DNA of 64,000 nt from Alteromonas sp. KUL42 (GCF_006538325.1 NZ_BJKK01000007.1:124001-188000), one strand, 5' to 3'; positions 39,449 through 49,546 are shown, counted from the first letter of the stretch. A program made the numbers and translations. The notes: generated by a model not told the origin, from the letters alone.

Positions 39449-41173
39449 ATGATATTGCCCATTGTACGCCGTGAAGTAAACGGCACTGCATTAAGCACTG
39501 AACTTCACCCTGTGATAGATAAAATTTATCGCGCTCGAGATATTCATCACCTCGATGATTTAGAAAATGGACTTAAAGGCCTTACGCATTTTAATGCATT
39601 AAAAGGTATTTCCGAGGCTGCGAGCCAGCTGGCGAACGCAGTAGAACAAAACAAACGGATAATCATAGTTGGTGATTTTGATGCCGATGGGGCAACCAGT
39701 ACATCGGTGTGCATACTTGCTCTGAATATGATGGGATTTCGCAATGTTGATTACCTCGTCCCCAACCGCTTTGATTTTGGTTATGGCTTAAGTGTGCCGA
39801 TTGTTGATGTGGCGATAGAACAAGGAGCTGACCTCATTATTACCGTTGATAACGGCATTGCCTGTATTGACGGTGTAACTCATGCAAAGAGCAAAGGGCT
39901 TGAGGTAATCGTAACCGACCACCACTTGCCGGGAGATAGCTTACCTCCTGCTGACGCCATTGTTAATCCAAACCAACCTGGTTGTACATTTCCTTCTAAA
40001 AATTTAGCCGGTGTTGGCGTTGCGTTTTACATAATGTTGGCTTTAAAAGCCGAACTACAACAGCGGGGTTACTTTCAAACAGCTGACATAACACCACCGA
40101 ACTTAGCGACGCTCTTAGATATTGTCGCTATTGGCACTGTCGCCGATGTAGTGGTATTGGATAAGAACAATCGTATTTTGGTTCACCAAGGGTTACAGCG
40201 TATTCGCGCGGGCCAATGTCGTCCTGGTATTAAAGCGTTGGTCGAGGTGGCAAATCGAGACTGTGCGCACCTTACGTCGACAGATTTAGGCTTTGTGGTT
40301 GGGCCAAGGCTAAATGCCGCTGGGCGTCTTGATGATATGTCGCAGGGTATAGCGTGTTTATTAGAAAACGACACCCTGCAAGCAAGAATGATTGCCTCTG
40401 AGTTAGACGCGCTAAACCGGGAACGTCGTGAAATTGAAACCGGCATGAAAGCGCAAGCTGAACAAGCACTTGAGCAAATGAAGCTAAATGAGGGTGATAT
40501 GCCGCCTGCACTAGTGGTGTATCGTGAAGACTTCCACCAAGGGGTTATTGGCATTGTTGCTGGTCGTTTAAAAGAGCAATATTTAAAACCTGTGATCGCC
40601 TTTGCCCATCAAGATGAAGAGGTAATTAAAGGGTCAGCTCGCTCAATACCTGGCGTACATATTCGCGATGTGCTTGACGAGGTGAATACTCGATATCCGG
40701 GGATCATCGATAAATTTGGTGGGCACGCAATGGCGGCTGGGTTGAGTTTACCTGTTAATAAGCTTGCTGAGTTTGAGCGTGCCTTTATTGAAACGGCTAG
40801 TAAGCACATGGCGAAATTAGACGGAAATCACGCACTGCTCTCTGATGGAGACTTAAGTGCGAGTGAACTGTGTTTGCCCTTTGCGCATCTTCTAAGGCAG
40901 GCGGGGCCATTTGGACAAGGTTTTGAATCGCCTTTATTTGATGGAGAGTTTACGTTAGTTGATCAGCGTGTAGTTGGCCAAAAGCATCTGAAAATGGTAC
41001 TTAAATGTGAAGATGCTAAAGAAGTGGATGCCATCGCGTTTAATATTGATGTTGCGAGTTGGCCAAACCCGACTGCCAAGCGTGTTCATATTGCTTACCG
41101 ACTAGATGTAAACGTGTTTCGCGGACATGAGACCGTTCAGCTTATTGTTGAGCAACTTGAAGCAGTATCATAA
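39449..41173 (+). CDS. recJ: Single-strand DNA 5'-3' exonuclease RecJ
   Basis: A 574-residue DHH-family nuclease for mismatch repair and RecF-pathway recombination. Motifs in order: VGDFDADGATSTSV (motif I), TVDNGIAC, VTDHHLPGD (DHH), GTVADVV, FVVGPRLNAAGRLDD, then the DHHA1 domain with GIVAGRLKEQYLKPVI, SARSIPGVHI and KFGGHAMAAGLSL, and an OB fold at the C-terminus. Length and order agree with E. coli RecJ (577). The ATG at 39,449 has no good Shine-Dalgarno sequence. recO, a partner pathway gene, lies downstream. Confidence 0.95.
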   Translation: MILPIVRREVNGTALSTELHPVIDKIYRARDIHHLDDLENGLKGLTHFNALKGISEAASQLANAVEQNKRIIIVGDFDADGATSTSVCILALNMMGFRNVDYLVPNRFDFGYGLSVPIVDVAIEQGADLIITVDNGIACIDGVTHAKSKGLEVIVTDHHLPGDSLPPADAIVNPNQPGCTFPSKNLAGVGVAFYIMLALKAELQQRGYFQTADITPPNLATLLDIVAIGTVADVVVLDKNNRILVHQGLQRIRAGQCRPGIKALVEVANRDCAHLTSTDLGFVVGPRLNAAGRLDDMSQGIACLLENDTLQARMIASELDALNRERREIETGMKAQAEQALEQMKLNEGDMPPALVVYREDFHQGVIGIVAGRLKEQYLKPVIAFAHQDEEVIKGSARSIPGVHIRDVLDEVNTRYPGIIDKFGGHAMAAGLSLPVNKLAEFERAFIETASKHMAKLDGNHALLSDGDLSASELCLPFAHLLRQAGPFGQGFESPLFDGEFTLVDQRVVGQKHLKMVLKCEDAKEVDAIAFNIDVASWPNPTAKRVHIAYRLDVNVFRGHETVQLIVEQLEAVS

Positions 41174-41327
41174 CGTTTTAGGCTTCTTATAATTACACGG
41201 GATAAAGGTAAGTAATCGACCCGATAGTGTAAGTAAAATGGTGCAAGAAAGATGCTATAAGCACTGCCGAAAAGAGGCTGTGACAATAGATGGCGACAAG
41301 GGCTAGCGAAAGAGGTAGCAAAAAGAG

Positions 41328-41612
41328 ATGGCCAAAAGTGAAAGGCAAAAATTGGTTGAAAAGCACAGCCAGTTAAACCAGTCAGATAACCTTAAAGTTG
41401 TGTCTCATGTTCAGCGCGAAGAAAAAGACAGCGATTGGATCCGTCATACTATTATGCTTGAAGGCATTGATGTTCCGTTTATTTACCGAAGAAAGCAACA
41501 ATATCAAAGCCTGAAAGGGGCACGAGTTAACGTAACCTATTATCGCCATGTTGAAGATGTGGCGGGCATTGAATTTGAAACCATGAAAGTGGTGCGCATT
41601 AAACGCAGCTAA
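41328..41612 (+). CDS. Small conserved-looking protein of unknown function
   Basis: A 94-residue protein I cannot assign. It begins with a charged helix (KSERQKLVEKHSQLNQ) and continues with an alternating, beta-rich pattern (WIRHTIMLEGIDVPFIYRRK, GARVNVTYYRHVEDVAGIEFETMKVVRIK). No signal peptide, cysteines or known motif. It sits between recJ and recO with good codon use and an AGAG-type ribosome site, so it is likely a real cytoplasmic protein. The fold suggests a small beta-barrel or OB-like domain, which is speculative. Confidence 0.7.
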   Translation: MAKSERQKLVEKHSQLNQSDNLKVVSHVQREEKDSDWIRHTIMLEGIDVPFIYRRKQQYQSLKGARVNVTYYRHVEDVAGIEFETMKVVRIKRS

Positions 41613-41677
41613 ATTAGCGCGCGTTTATAAAAGAACATACAAAAAACATATAAAAGTTAACGTAAAAGTGAAGAAGA

Positions 41678-42388
41678 ATGAACAATGAATGGCTAAATGC
41701 CTATGTTCTCCATAGACGCCCTTATCGGGAAACTAGCTATATTGTTGACTTTTTCACCCTTGAAGAAGGGCGTATTAGTGCCGTAGCCAAAGGGGTAAAA
41801 AACAGTAAGTCTGATAAAAAGAGCTTACTTCAACCCTTTCAGCATCTTCGTCTGCAACTTAGCGGAAAATCAGACCTTAAAAACCTGCGTCATGTGGAAA
41901 GTGTGGCCCCCGCAATTTCGCTAATGGGTACGCCACTTTTTTGTGGCATGTATCTGAATGAATTAACAAACCGTATTATGCCCACTGGGTTAGCCAGTGA
42001 CGGGGTGTATCACGCCTATGAAGAGGGTCTGACAAGCTTGCTTCAAGGGGATGATATTGAAGTTGCCCTACGCAAGTTTGAGTTTGCATTACTTGATGAA
42101 ATGGGGCTGCTTCCAGATTTCACTACCGATATTGAATACGAACAACCCATATTACCAAATTGCAACTATCGCTTTCAGCACGACACTGGCTTTGTGTGCT
42201 TACCAGCGGAGCATGAGAATAGTAAAGGGCTTCCTGGCGAAGCTTTAATGTCGTTAGCGCACGGGGAATTTACGCCGCTTAGTAAGAAAGTGGCTAAGGT
42301 ATTGTGCCGTGATTTACTTAAGCCATTAATTGGCGATAAACCATTGAAGAGCCGAGAACTCTTCGTCGCAACTACAAAACGTCGCTAA
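41678..42388 (+). CDS. recO: DNA repair protein RecO
   Basis: A 236-residue RecO, which with RecR loads RecA on SSB-coated DNA. N-terminal OB domain (AYVLHRRPYRETSYIVDFFTLEEGRISAVAKGVK), then a helical domain (MYLNELTNRIMP, LRKFEFALLDEMGLLPDF). The zinc-finger cysteines seen in some RecO proteins are absent, as in E. coli. It precedes pdxJ by 122 bases, a pairing widely conserved in gammaproteobacteria. Confidence 0.93.
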   Translation: MNNEWLNAYVLHRRPYRETSYIVDFFTLEEGRISAVAKGVKNSKSDKKSLLQPFQHLRLQLSGKSDLKNLRHVESVAPAISLMGTPLFCGMYLNELTNRIMPTGLASDGVYHAYEEGLTSLLQGDDIEVALRKFEFALLDEMGLLPDFTTDIEYEQPILPNCNYRFQHDTGFVCLPAEHENSKGLPGEALMSLAHGEFTPLSKKVAKVLCRDLLKPLIGDKPLKSRELFVATTKRR

Positions 42389-42510
42389 TTAACCGCTTTT
42401 CTCCTAATAAAAACTAATTCTGTCAGGTTTTTAAGCAGCTATTCATTGGTAATATTTGCTACAATTGCACCGTCTTAATTATTTAATAGCTAGTATTCCT
42501 AGGTGGTGAA

Positions 42511-43248
42511 ATGAGCACGATTTTATTAGGTGTGAACATCGATCATATCGCGACGTTGCGCAATGCGCGTGGTACCCAATATCCAGACCCAGTTCACGCA
42601 GCAGATATTGCTGAGCGCGCGGGTGCTGACGGGATCACCGTTCACTTGCGAGAAGACCGTCGTCATATTAAAGACCGAGATGTTCGCTTGTTAGCACAAA
42701 CCATCAATACGCGCTTGAACTTAGAGATGGCAGTGACTGACGAAATGCTGGCTATTGCTGAAGAAGTTAAACCTGTATTTTGCTGTCTTGTCCCTGAAAA
42801 GCGCGAAGAGCTTACTACAGAAGGTGGTCTTGATGTTGCGGGCAATCTGCAAACTATAAAGGCGGCATGTGAACGACTTGCCAACGCGAACATTCTGGTA
42901 TCACTTTTTATCGATGCCGACAAAGCGCAAATTGATGCCGCTGTGGAATGTAATGCGCCTTATATCGAGATTCACACGGGGCAGTATGCAGAGGCAAGCA
43001 ATGAAGACGAGCAACAAGCCGAGCTGGCAAGATTGATTGAGGGTATTGAATATGCTCACAATCGCGGACTCAAAGTGAACGCGGGGCACGGTCTTCACTA
43101 TCACAATGTAAAGCCTATTGCGGCTATTCCTCAATTGGTCGAATTAAATATTGGGCACGCCATTATTGCGCGAGCAGCGTTTGATGGTTTGCACACTGCA
43201 GTTGCAGACATGCGTAAGCTTATGCTTGAAGCGCGAGCTGGAATTTAG
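42511..43248 (+). CDS. pdxJ: Pyridoxine 5'-phosphate synthase PdxJ
   Basis: A 245-residue TIM-barrel enzyme that makes pyridoxine phosphate from 1-deoxyxylulose 5-phosphate and the PdxA product. Conserved segments are [60 protein letters not shown] and [18 protein letters not shown] lies seven bases before the ATG. It is followed 27 bases later by acpS, the normal arrangement. Confidence 0.96.
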   Translation: MSTILLGVNIDHIATLRNARGTQYPDPVHAADIAERAGADGITVHLREDRRHIKDRDVRLLAQTINTRLNLEMAVTDEMLAIAEEVKPVFCCLVPEKREELTTEGGLDVAGNLQTIKAACERLANANILVSLFIDADKAQIDAAVECNAPYIEIHTGQYAEASNEDEQQAELARLIEGIEYAHNRGLKVNAGHGLHYHNVKPIAAIPQLVELNIGHAIIARAAFDGLHTAVADMRKLMLEARAGI

Positions 43249-43275
43249 TTTTATGCTTATTGACGGACTCATATT

Positions 43276-43656
43276 GTGGCAATTGCTGGATTAGGAACAG
43301 ACATCATTGAAATAGCGCGCCTAAGTGGCAGCTTAGAAGTGAGTGAGCGTTTAGCGAAGCGCGTACTTACACCTAATGAGTGGAAGCAGTTTAGCGAGCA
43401 TAAAATGCCTGAGCGTTTTTTAGCAAAGCGCTTTGCCGCCAAAGAAGCCGCAGTGAAAGCACTGGGTACTGGTATTGGTAATGGAATTAGTTGGCAGCAT
43501 ATTGAAGTGCGAAACAATGCGTTAGGTGCTCCAGAGCTCATTTTTTCAGGTGAGTTTGCTGCCCGTTGCGAAGCCCGAGGTATTACAAATAGCGTAGTCA
43601 GTATTTCTGATGAGCAACACTATGCTGTGGCAACGGTTATTCTTGAGTCAGATTAA
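43276..43656 (+). CDS. acpS: Holo-[acyl-carrier-protein] synthase AcpS
   Basis: A 126-residue phosphopantetheinyl transferase that converts apo-ACP to holo-ACP. The motifs are IAGLGTDIIEIARL (with Asp binding magnesium) and RFLAKRFAAKEAAVKALGTGIG (WxxKEA equivalent). Translation starts at a GTG at 43,276. It follows pdxJ by 27 bases. Confidence 0.95.
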   Translation: MAIAGLGTDIIEIARLSGSLEVSERLAKRVLTPNEWKQFSEHKMPERFLAKRFAAKEAAVKALGTGIGNGISWQHIEVRNNALGAPELIFSGEFAARCEARGITNSVVSISDEQHYAVATVILESD

Positions 43657-43673
43657 ATTCAACGGAGCAAACA

Positions 43674-45203
43674 TTGGCTAACCTTTTTAAGCAGTCTCGA
43701 AGTAAGCGCGTAAAGAGCGAGTCTTCGTCAAAGCGCAAAACCAGTGCTAATGCTCAAGTAGCGGGGCTACGATTCGCTAAACAAACCACTAAGTCAAACG
43801 CGGCTGGTGATTTGTCAACGAGTAATAGATCAATAAGTGATAGATCCACGAATAATGCATCAACGAAAATCACGTCTGCCGATAACATCAAAACGGTGAC
43901 CATCGATAGCCTCGACTGGATGGGGCAAGGCGTGGTGCGCGGTAACCCCATGTATTTTGTGGAAGGGGCATTACCGAACGAGGTGTGTGAAATAGAGGAA
44001 ACCTCAAGGAAAAAACAGGTAGTACAGGGAAAAGTAACCCGTGTGGTGACGCCGTCTAACACGCGTGTTGCCCCTTTTTGCCCAATGTTCAACACCTGTG
44101 GTGGCTGTCAGTTACAGCACATTGACCCTGCTACCGCCCTTGAACACAGAGACAATGCCTTAAAAACCATGATGCAAAAGCAGCTTGGTATGCAAGACGC
44201 TGCTTGGCAGCCCCCGCTTGTTGGCGAGCGCCCTCAATATCGCAGAAAAGCACGACTGGCGATTGATGCAAGAAACCCTGATAAAGTTAAGTTAGGGTTT
44301 AGAGCAGCAAACAGTAATAAAGTGGTTAATATTACGGCGTGCCCTATCTTGGTAGACCCACTCAGCGCACTAATTAACCCGCTTCATGAGGCCATCGAAG
44401 GTTTCGACAGTGCAAAGTTCATTGGTCATATTGTTTTAATGGCGGGTGATGACCGAGCGCAAGTTACCGTTAAGCATACGAAAAACCTTGAGTCATCCTT
44501 ACTCGATTCACTAGCAGACTTCGCTAAAGCTAATACTGTTGAATTGGTGTTGGAAGATAAGAAAGGTGTATTTCGCGTAATCCATAGCATTGGAACAGAC
44601 GGTGAGAAAACACCTCATAAAAACGTTCCGAGTTTAACTCTGTCTACGGCGCAAACACTGAGTATTACACCTGCTCCTAATAATTTTATTCAGATAAACA
44701 AAGTAGTTAACCAAAAAATGATTGAGCAAGCGCTCGAATGGTTAGCGCCGAAGTCGGATGAGCGCATTGCGGATTGGTTTAGTGGGCTGGGTAATTTCAC
44801 CTTGCCTATTGCGAAAACCGGTGCTCAGGTTCAGGCTATTGAAGGTGTGGCTGATATGGTGCGACGTGCGCAGCACAATGCACAGAACCAGGGCATAGAC
44901 AATATCACCTGGTTGCATTTAGATCTGGCCAATCAAGAGAATGTACATACTTCCCTCAAGCAAGGTGTTGATAAAGTACTGCTTGATCCTTCCCGTGAAG
45001 GCGCATTGACGGTTTGTCATGCCCTTGTAAAAGCGAAGCCAAAAACGATAGTGTATGTTTCTTGCAACCCAAGTACTTTTAGCCGAGATGCAAAAGTTCT
45101 AATTGCGGGCGGTTATGAAATAAAAAAAGCTGGTGTGGCGGAAATGTTCCCGTTCACACAGCACATGGAAATGATGGCTCTATTTACGCACAAGCAGCAG
45201 TAG
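43674..45203 (+). CDS. rlmD: 23S rRNA m5U1939 methyltransferase RlmD
   Basis: A 509-residue SAM enzyme, 75 residues longer than E. coli RlmD. The extra length is an N-terminal tail of basic and Ser/Thr/Asn-rich sequence (about residues 1-75). Then come a TRAM domain (VTIDSLDWMGQGVVRGNPMYF), an iron-sulphur site (CPMFNTCGGCQLQH plus a later Cys), the SAM domain (DWFSGLGNFTLPIA) and the catalytic cysteine in YVSCNPSTFSRD. The start is a TTG at 43,674 with GGAG upstream; a start inside the tail is possible. Right before relA, as in E. coli. Confidence 0.93.
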   Translation: MANLFKQSRSKRVKSESSSKRKTSANAQVAGLRFAKQTTKSNAAGDLSTSNRSISDRSTNNASTKITSADNIKTVTIDSLDWMGQGVVRGNPMYFVEGALPNEVCEIEETSRKKQVVQGKVTRVVTPSNTRVAPFCPMFNTCGGCQLQHIDPATALEHRDNALKTMMQKQLGMQDAAWQPPLVGERPQYRRKARLAIDARNPDKVKLGFRAANSNKVVNITACPILVDPLSALINPLHEAIEGFDSAKFIGHIVLMAGDDRAQVTVKHTKNLESSLLDSLADFAKANTVELVLEDKKGVFRVIHSIGTDGEKTPHKNVPSLTLSTAQTLSITPAPNNFIQINKVVNQKMIEQALEWLAPKSDERIADWFSGLGNFTLPIAKTGAQVQAIEGVADMVRRAQHNAQNQGIDNITWLHLDLANQENVHTSLKQGVDKVLLDPSREGALTVCHALVKAKPKTIVYVSCNPSTFSRDAKVLIAGGYEIKKAGVAEMFPFTQHMEMMALFTHKQQ

Positions 45204-45215
45204 CGAGTAAAAGAA

Positions 45216-47399
45216 ATGGTATCTACAAGAAAGGTTCACGAAGCGGATAGACCCCCCTTTGAGGCGTGGTTAGACAGTCTTAACCTTAGTGCTGAAACGA
45301 AAGAGAAACTCAGTGCGGTTTCCTCTATCCCAGAGCGCTTACTTGTAGGTCAGGAAATGGTGGAAATTCTCTGCCAGCTAAACATGGATGACGCTACGTT
45401 GCAGGCCGCTCTGGTTTTCCCTTATTGCGAACAACACGCCTTAAGTGAAGATGATATCTTCGAAGAATTTGGCGCTGAAATTCGCGACCTAGTGGTGGGC
45501 GTACGCCGGATGGACGCCATTAAATCACTGCATGCGCGCCGCGTGAACGGTTCCGGTTTCGCTGAAAAATCTGATGAACAACACATCGATAGCATACGTC
45601 GTATGTTATTGGCTATGGTTGAAGATGTGCGCGCCATCGTTATTAAAATGGCTGAACGCATATGCGCACTGCAGCAAGTTAAAAAGGCCGACGAAGAAAC
45701 CCGCGTAATGGTAGCCCGTGAGTGCGCCAGTATTTATGCGCCTCTTGCGAATCGCTTAGGCATAGGCCAGTTAAAATGGGAACTGGAAGATCTAGCCTTT
45801 CGTTATTTGCACCCAATCACGTATAAGCAGATTGCGCTGCAATTAGATGGAAAACGCAAAGCCAGAGCAGAGTACATCGACGCCATTGTTGATGAACTGC
45901 AAGGTATTTTAGATAGCGAGCACATTCGCGCCGAAGTATACGGCAGGCCTAAACATATATTCAGCATATGGAAGAAAATGCAGAAGAAGCGCCTGACCTT
46001 CGAGCAGCTTTTCGATATTCGCGCGGTGCGTATTATTGCCGAGCGTTTGCAAGACTGTTACGCAGCGTTAGGTACCGTGCACGCTAGCTACAAACACTTA
46101 CCCAATGAATTTGACGATTATATTGCCACGCCTAAACCCAACGGTTATCAGTCAATTCACACAGTGATTGTTGGGCCTGAAGGTAAGCCTGTTGAGATTC
46201 AAATTCGCACCCAAAAGATGCACCAAGATGCAGAGTTGGGTGTGGCAGCCCACTGGAAGTACAAAGAAGGCAGTACGGGTAAGCAGTCGGGTTATGACGA
46301 GCGCATCAACTGGTTACGCCGTATATTGGCGTGGCAAGAAGAGGTGGCAGAGTCTGGCGATTTAGTAGAAGAGCTACGCAGCCAAGTCTTTGATGACAGG
46401 GTGTATGTGTTTACCCCGAAAGGTGACGTAATAGACCTACCTCAAGGGGCAACACCACTTGATTTTGCCTACTACATTCACAGTAATGTTGGGCATCGCT
46501 GCATTGGTGCAAAAGTAAACGGGCGTATCGTTCCTTTTACCTATTTGTTGCAAAGCGGCGACCAAATAGAAGTGCTTACAGGTAAAGAGCCTAATCCAAG
46601 TCGCGACTGGATGCACCCTGGGTTGGGTTACGTACATTCCTCTCGTGCTCGAGCAACTATTCATTCGTACTTTAAAAAGCAAGATAGAGATAAAAACCTC
46701 GCTGCTGGACGCGAACTATTAGAGCGTGAACTACAGCGTGCACATTTGCCTGCCAAAGTACCAAACGAGGCGTTTGAGAAATTTAACTTACAAAGTGTTG
46801 ATGACCTTTTCACTGCTGTAGGTGCCGGTGATGTGCGTGTGATGCAGGTGATTAACTTCATCCATCATTTACAAGAGCCTGCACCTGTTGAACCTGAAAT
46901 TAGCCCGAAAGTTAAAACCCGTAGAACAGCAGCTGGCGCTGGTAAAAAAGATGCTGTAGTTGTGCAGGGGGTAGGGCACTTGATGAGCCAACTTGCCAAC
47001 TGTTGTAAGCCGGTTCCCGGCGAGCCCATTTTAGGGTACATCACCCAAGGCCGAGGGGTGAGTGTTCACAAAGAAAGCTGTGATCAATTACAGCACTTAT
47101 TAACACAGCACCCAGAACGCCAGATTGAAGTGAACTGGTCAGAAGAATTAAAGGTTGGTTTTGAAACATCAATAGATATTTTCTGCCACGATAGAACAGG
47201 CTTGTTACGTGACATTACCACAGTGCTTGCCAACGAAAATGTGCCTTTGCTTGGTGTAAATAGCCTAAGTGATAAGAACAGGCAGACGGCGCTTATTACC
47301 ATATCTATTGAAGTGCAGGACCTAGAGGCGGTATCTAAAGTTATTACTCGACTAAGACAGCTTAAGAGCGTGACAGATGCCAAGCGCAAGCAAAACTAA
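45216..47399 (+). CDS. relA: GTP pyrophosphokinase RelA
   Basis: A 727-residue (p)ppGpp synthetase activated on stalled ribosomes. The N-terminal hydrolase-like domain lacks the HD and ED residues needed for (p)ppGpp breakdown (the region reads FPYCEQHALSEDDIFEEFG), so it is RelA and not SpoT. The synthetase domain has IWKKMQKKRLTFEQLFDIRAVRI, DYIATPKPNGYQSIHT and EIQIRTQKMHQDAELGVAAHWKYKE. TGS (VFTPKGDVIDLPQGATPLDFAY), zinc-finger-like (CCKPVPGEPILGY) and ACT domains follow. It overlaps mazG by 23 bases. Confidence 0.96.
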   Translation: MVSTRKVHEADRPPFEAWLDSLNLSAETKEKLSAVSSIPERLLVGQEMVEILCQLNMDDATLQAALVFPYCEQHALSEDDIFEEFGAEIRDLVVGVRRMDAIKSLHARRVNGSGFAEKSDEQHIDSIRRMLLAMVEDVRAIVIKMAERICALQQVKKADEETRVMVARECASIYAPLANRLGIGQLKWELEDLAFRYLHPITYKQIALQLDGKRKARAEYIDAIVDELQGILDSEHIRAEVYGRPKHIFSIWKKMQKKRLTFEQLFDIRAVRIIAERLQDCYAALGTVHASYKHLPNEFDDYIATPKPNGYQSIHTVIVGPEGKPVEIQIRTQKMHQDAELGVAAHWKYKEGSTGKQSGYDERINWLRRILAWQEEVAESGDLVEELRSQVFDDRVYVFTPKGDVIDLPQGATPLDFAYYIHSNVGHRCIGAKVNGRIVPFTYLLQSGDQIEVLTGKEPNPSRDWMHPGLGYVHSSRARATIHSYFKKQDRDKNLAAGRELLERELQRAHLPAKVPNEAFEKFNLQSVDDLFTAVGAGDVRVMQVINFIHHLQEPAPVEPEISPKVKTRRTAAGAGKKDAVVVQGVGHLMSQLANCCKPVPGEPILGYITQGRGVSVHKESCDQLQHLLTQHPERQIEVNWSEELKVGFETSIDIFCHDRTGLLRDITTVLANENVPLLGVNSLSDKNRQTALITISIEVQDLEAVSKVITRLRQLKSVTDAKRKQN

Positions 47400-48333
47400 C
47401 CTAGAGCAAGTGCAGCGCTTGCTGCGGATTATGGTTGAGCTACGAGACAAAGAATCGGGCTGTCCATGGGACGTAAAGCAAACCATGGAAAGCCTGACAC
47501 GCTACACCATAGAAGAAGCCTATGAAGTGGCCGATGCCATAGCACAAGGCGATATGGCAGACATTAAAGACGAATTAGGTGATCTGCTCTTTCAAGTGGT
47601 GTTTTACGCGCAAATTGCAGCGGAGAAGGGCGATTTTACGTTTGATGATGTGGCACAAAGTATTAGCGACAAGCTAGTACGTCGTCATCCTCATGTTTTT
47701 TCAAAACCTAGTGCAGGTGAGAAAGATGGAAAAGGCGAAGCTATTTCGCTGAGCTCTTTACAATCAGCGTTACAGCCAGCGTTACACAGCTCGCCTAATA
47801 ACACTCTGCCAAATAACCCGCCCCTCAATGACAGTGAATTGAACGCGCAATGGGAAGCGATAAAAGCAGAAGAAAAGCGCATTAAACAACAAGCCAGCGA
47901 GACAACTTCACACACCAGTATTTTAGATAGTGTACCTAAAGGAATGCCTGCGTTGATGTATGCGCAAAAGCTACAAAAAGCTTGCGCAAAAGTTGGGTTT
48001 GATTGGCCTGATGCAGCCCCTGTGATTGACAAAGTACGCGAAGAAGTAGAAGAAATTCAGCAAGAACTTGATGCAAAAGCCCAAAATAAGCATCTAGATA
48101 ATCAGCAGTCCATTGAAGAAGAAATTGGTGATGCATTGTTTGCCATGGTGAATTTAGCAAGGCATTGTAAAGTGGATGCCGATAGTGCACTAAGAAACGC
48201 CAGCCATAAATTTGCAGCCCGTTTTAAAGGGGTTGAAGCCCTTGCCAAGCAAAAACAATCTCAGTTGGACGATCTAAGTCTTGATGAGATGGAAGCGCTG
48301 TGGCAAAAGGTTAAACAGTCGTCAAATGCTTAG
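47377..48333 (+). CDS. mazG: Nucleoside triphosphate pyrophosphohydrolase MazG
   Basis: A 318-residue MazG with two all-alpha NTP-pyrophosphatase domains: the first with SGCPWDVKQTMESL, TIEEAYEVADAI and DELGDLLFQVVFYAQIA, the second with KVGFDWPDAAPVIDKVREEVEEI and EEIGDALFAMVNLARH. It is about 55 residues longer than E. coli MazG, the extra part being a Ser/Pro/Asn-rich linker between the domains (about residues 110-150). It hydrolyses NTPs and can affect (p)ppGpp levels, consistent with coupling to relA. It ends four bases before a convergent gene. Confidence 0.94.
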   Translation: MPSASKTNLEQVQRLLRIMVELRDKESGCPWDVKQTMESLTRYTIEEAYEVADAIAQGDMADIKDELGDLLFQVVFYAQIAAEKGDFTFDDVAQSISDKLVRRHPHVFSKPSAGEKDGKGEAISLSSLQSALQPALHSSPNNTLPNNPPLNDSELNAQWEAIKAEEKRIKQQASETTSHTSILDSVPKGMPALMYAQKLQKACAKVGFDWPDAAPVIDKVREEVEEIQQELDAKAQNKHLDNQQSIEEEIGDALFAMVNLARHCKVDADSALRNASHKFAARFKGVEALAKQKQSQLDDLSLDEMEALWQKVKQSSNA

Positions 48334-48337
48334 TGAT

Positions 48338-49546
48338 TTATACATACCGCTGTAGCCAAAAGATAAAATAGACAACGGCGAGTAGCAATATTGGGAGCGT
48401 TCGTTTTTGTATTCTTGTCAATGCAGATGTTTTTGTGCGTTTCCACGTCATAAGTACACCAGTTGCGGAAAGCGTCGTTAGGCCTGCGCCAAATACAAAC
48501 CAAATTAACTTAGTTATTAGGCCACCAAAATAACCGAAGTGAAGCGGATCCGCATATTCGTTGAGGTAGTTCGTCCACGTCATAGTTTTAGGCTCTTGAA
48601 CGCCAACAATATTAAGGTTTGTTATATCTACATCGACACTATGAGCACGTTCCCGCAGCAAAGGATTACTTCCTACACCTGTAAACCGCAAAGCTGCTGT
48701 GTTGGAAGAGGGAAATAGGACGCTGGTAATCTGCCAATCATCAATTGTCTGCACCGTACTTTCAAAAGCATCATAAAACTGGTTAGCTGATACGGGATTA
48801 AGCTCTTCAAAATTAGTAATTAAGGAAGCTTTCGGGGCGCTTGGTGCAAATCTGTTCCCTATAACAGCACTACCAAATTCAAATAAATACCACCAACTAG
48901 TTATTACAATGACGACGAAAAACCAAAGGCTCCAAAGCCCAATGAGTTTGTGAAGATCACTAAACAATACTCTTGACCCTTGATTTAGGCGAAGGCGGGT
49001 GATGGCGGTCTTCCAATTACGGGTTGTCTTGATCCCTGTATATAGCGAAATAGCCAGAATGAAAGCGAAAAAGGTTACTGTGGGTAACCCAAGATAATTT
49101 GGCATGAACAAGTAGCGATGAAAATCTCGGAAGAACCGCTGTACGGTAAGAATGGGAATATCACCGGTGACTTCGTATGTGTATTGATCTACATGTATAA
49201 AGCGATCTTTCCCATCGGGAAATTGCGCTCTGACTCTGTAAGTAAAGTTGTCGTGGCCCATCGACGAAATAGACTTTATCTTTGCTTGTTCAGCGTTGCG
49301 TAAGGCAGCTTGATATATATTTGTCCACTTAACTACTTCATTATCGGTTTCTTGCTCGTTTGGTAAAGGCGTATTGAAAGTACGCATTTCCTCAAACACT
49401 AGCCAATCAATTTCATTGGATATTGTTGCGATGGTGCCGGTAGCTAAAATGATAAAAAGTACTATCGACAGTTGAAAGCCCACCCAAGCGTGCAGGTTGT
49501 ATAATTTCTTTCTGTGTTTTCGTTGCGCTGTATTGTGGTTACTCAT
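48338..49546 (-). CDS. PepSY-associated TM protein, probable siderophore-iron reductase
   Basis: A 402-residue inner-membrane protein with four hydrophobic helices (near residues 20-42, 158-178, 205-228 and 355-400) and a long periplasmic section with PepSY-type sequence (FIHVDQYTYEVTGDIP). His residues placed near the helices (YNLHAWVGFQL, FHRYLFMPNYLGLPT, DLHKLIGLWSLWFF, PLHFGYFGG) fit the heme ligands of this family, which includes FoxB/PiuB-like reductases of siderophore iron. It lies 105 bases downstream of the TonB receptor gene and is probably co-transcribed. Its action on a ferric siderophore is inferred from context. Confidence 0.85.
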   Translation of the reverse strand: MSNHNTAQRKHRKKLYNLHAWVGFQLSIVLFIILATGTIATISNEIDWLVFEEMRTFNTPLPNEQETDNEVVKWTNIYQAALRNAEQAKIKSISSMGHDNFTYRVRAQFPDGKDRFIHVDQYTYEVTGDIPILTVQRFFRDFHRYLFMPNYLGLPTVTFFAFILAISLYTGIKTTRNWKTAITRLRLNQGSRVLFSDLHKLIGLWSLWFFVVIVITSWWYLFEFGSAVIGNRFAPSAPKASLITNFEELNPVSANQFYDAFESTVQTIDDWQITSVLFPSSNTAALRFTGVGSNPLLRERAHSVDVDITNLNIVGVQEPKTMTWTNYLNEYADPLHFGYFGGLITKLIWFVFGAGLTTLSATGVLMTWKRTKTSALTRIQKRTLPILLLAVVYFIFWLQRYV

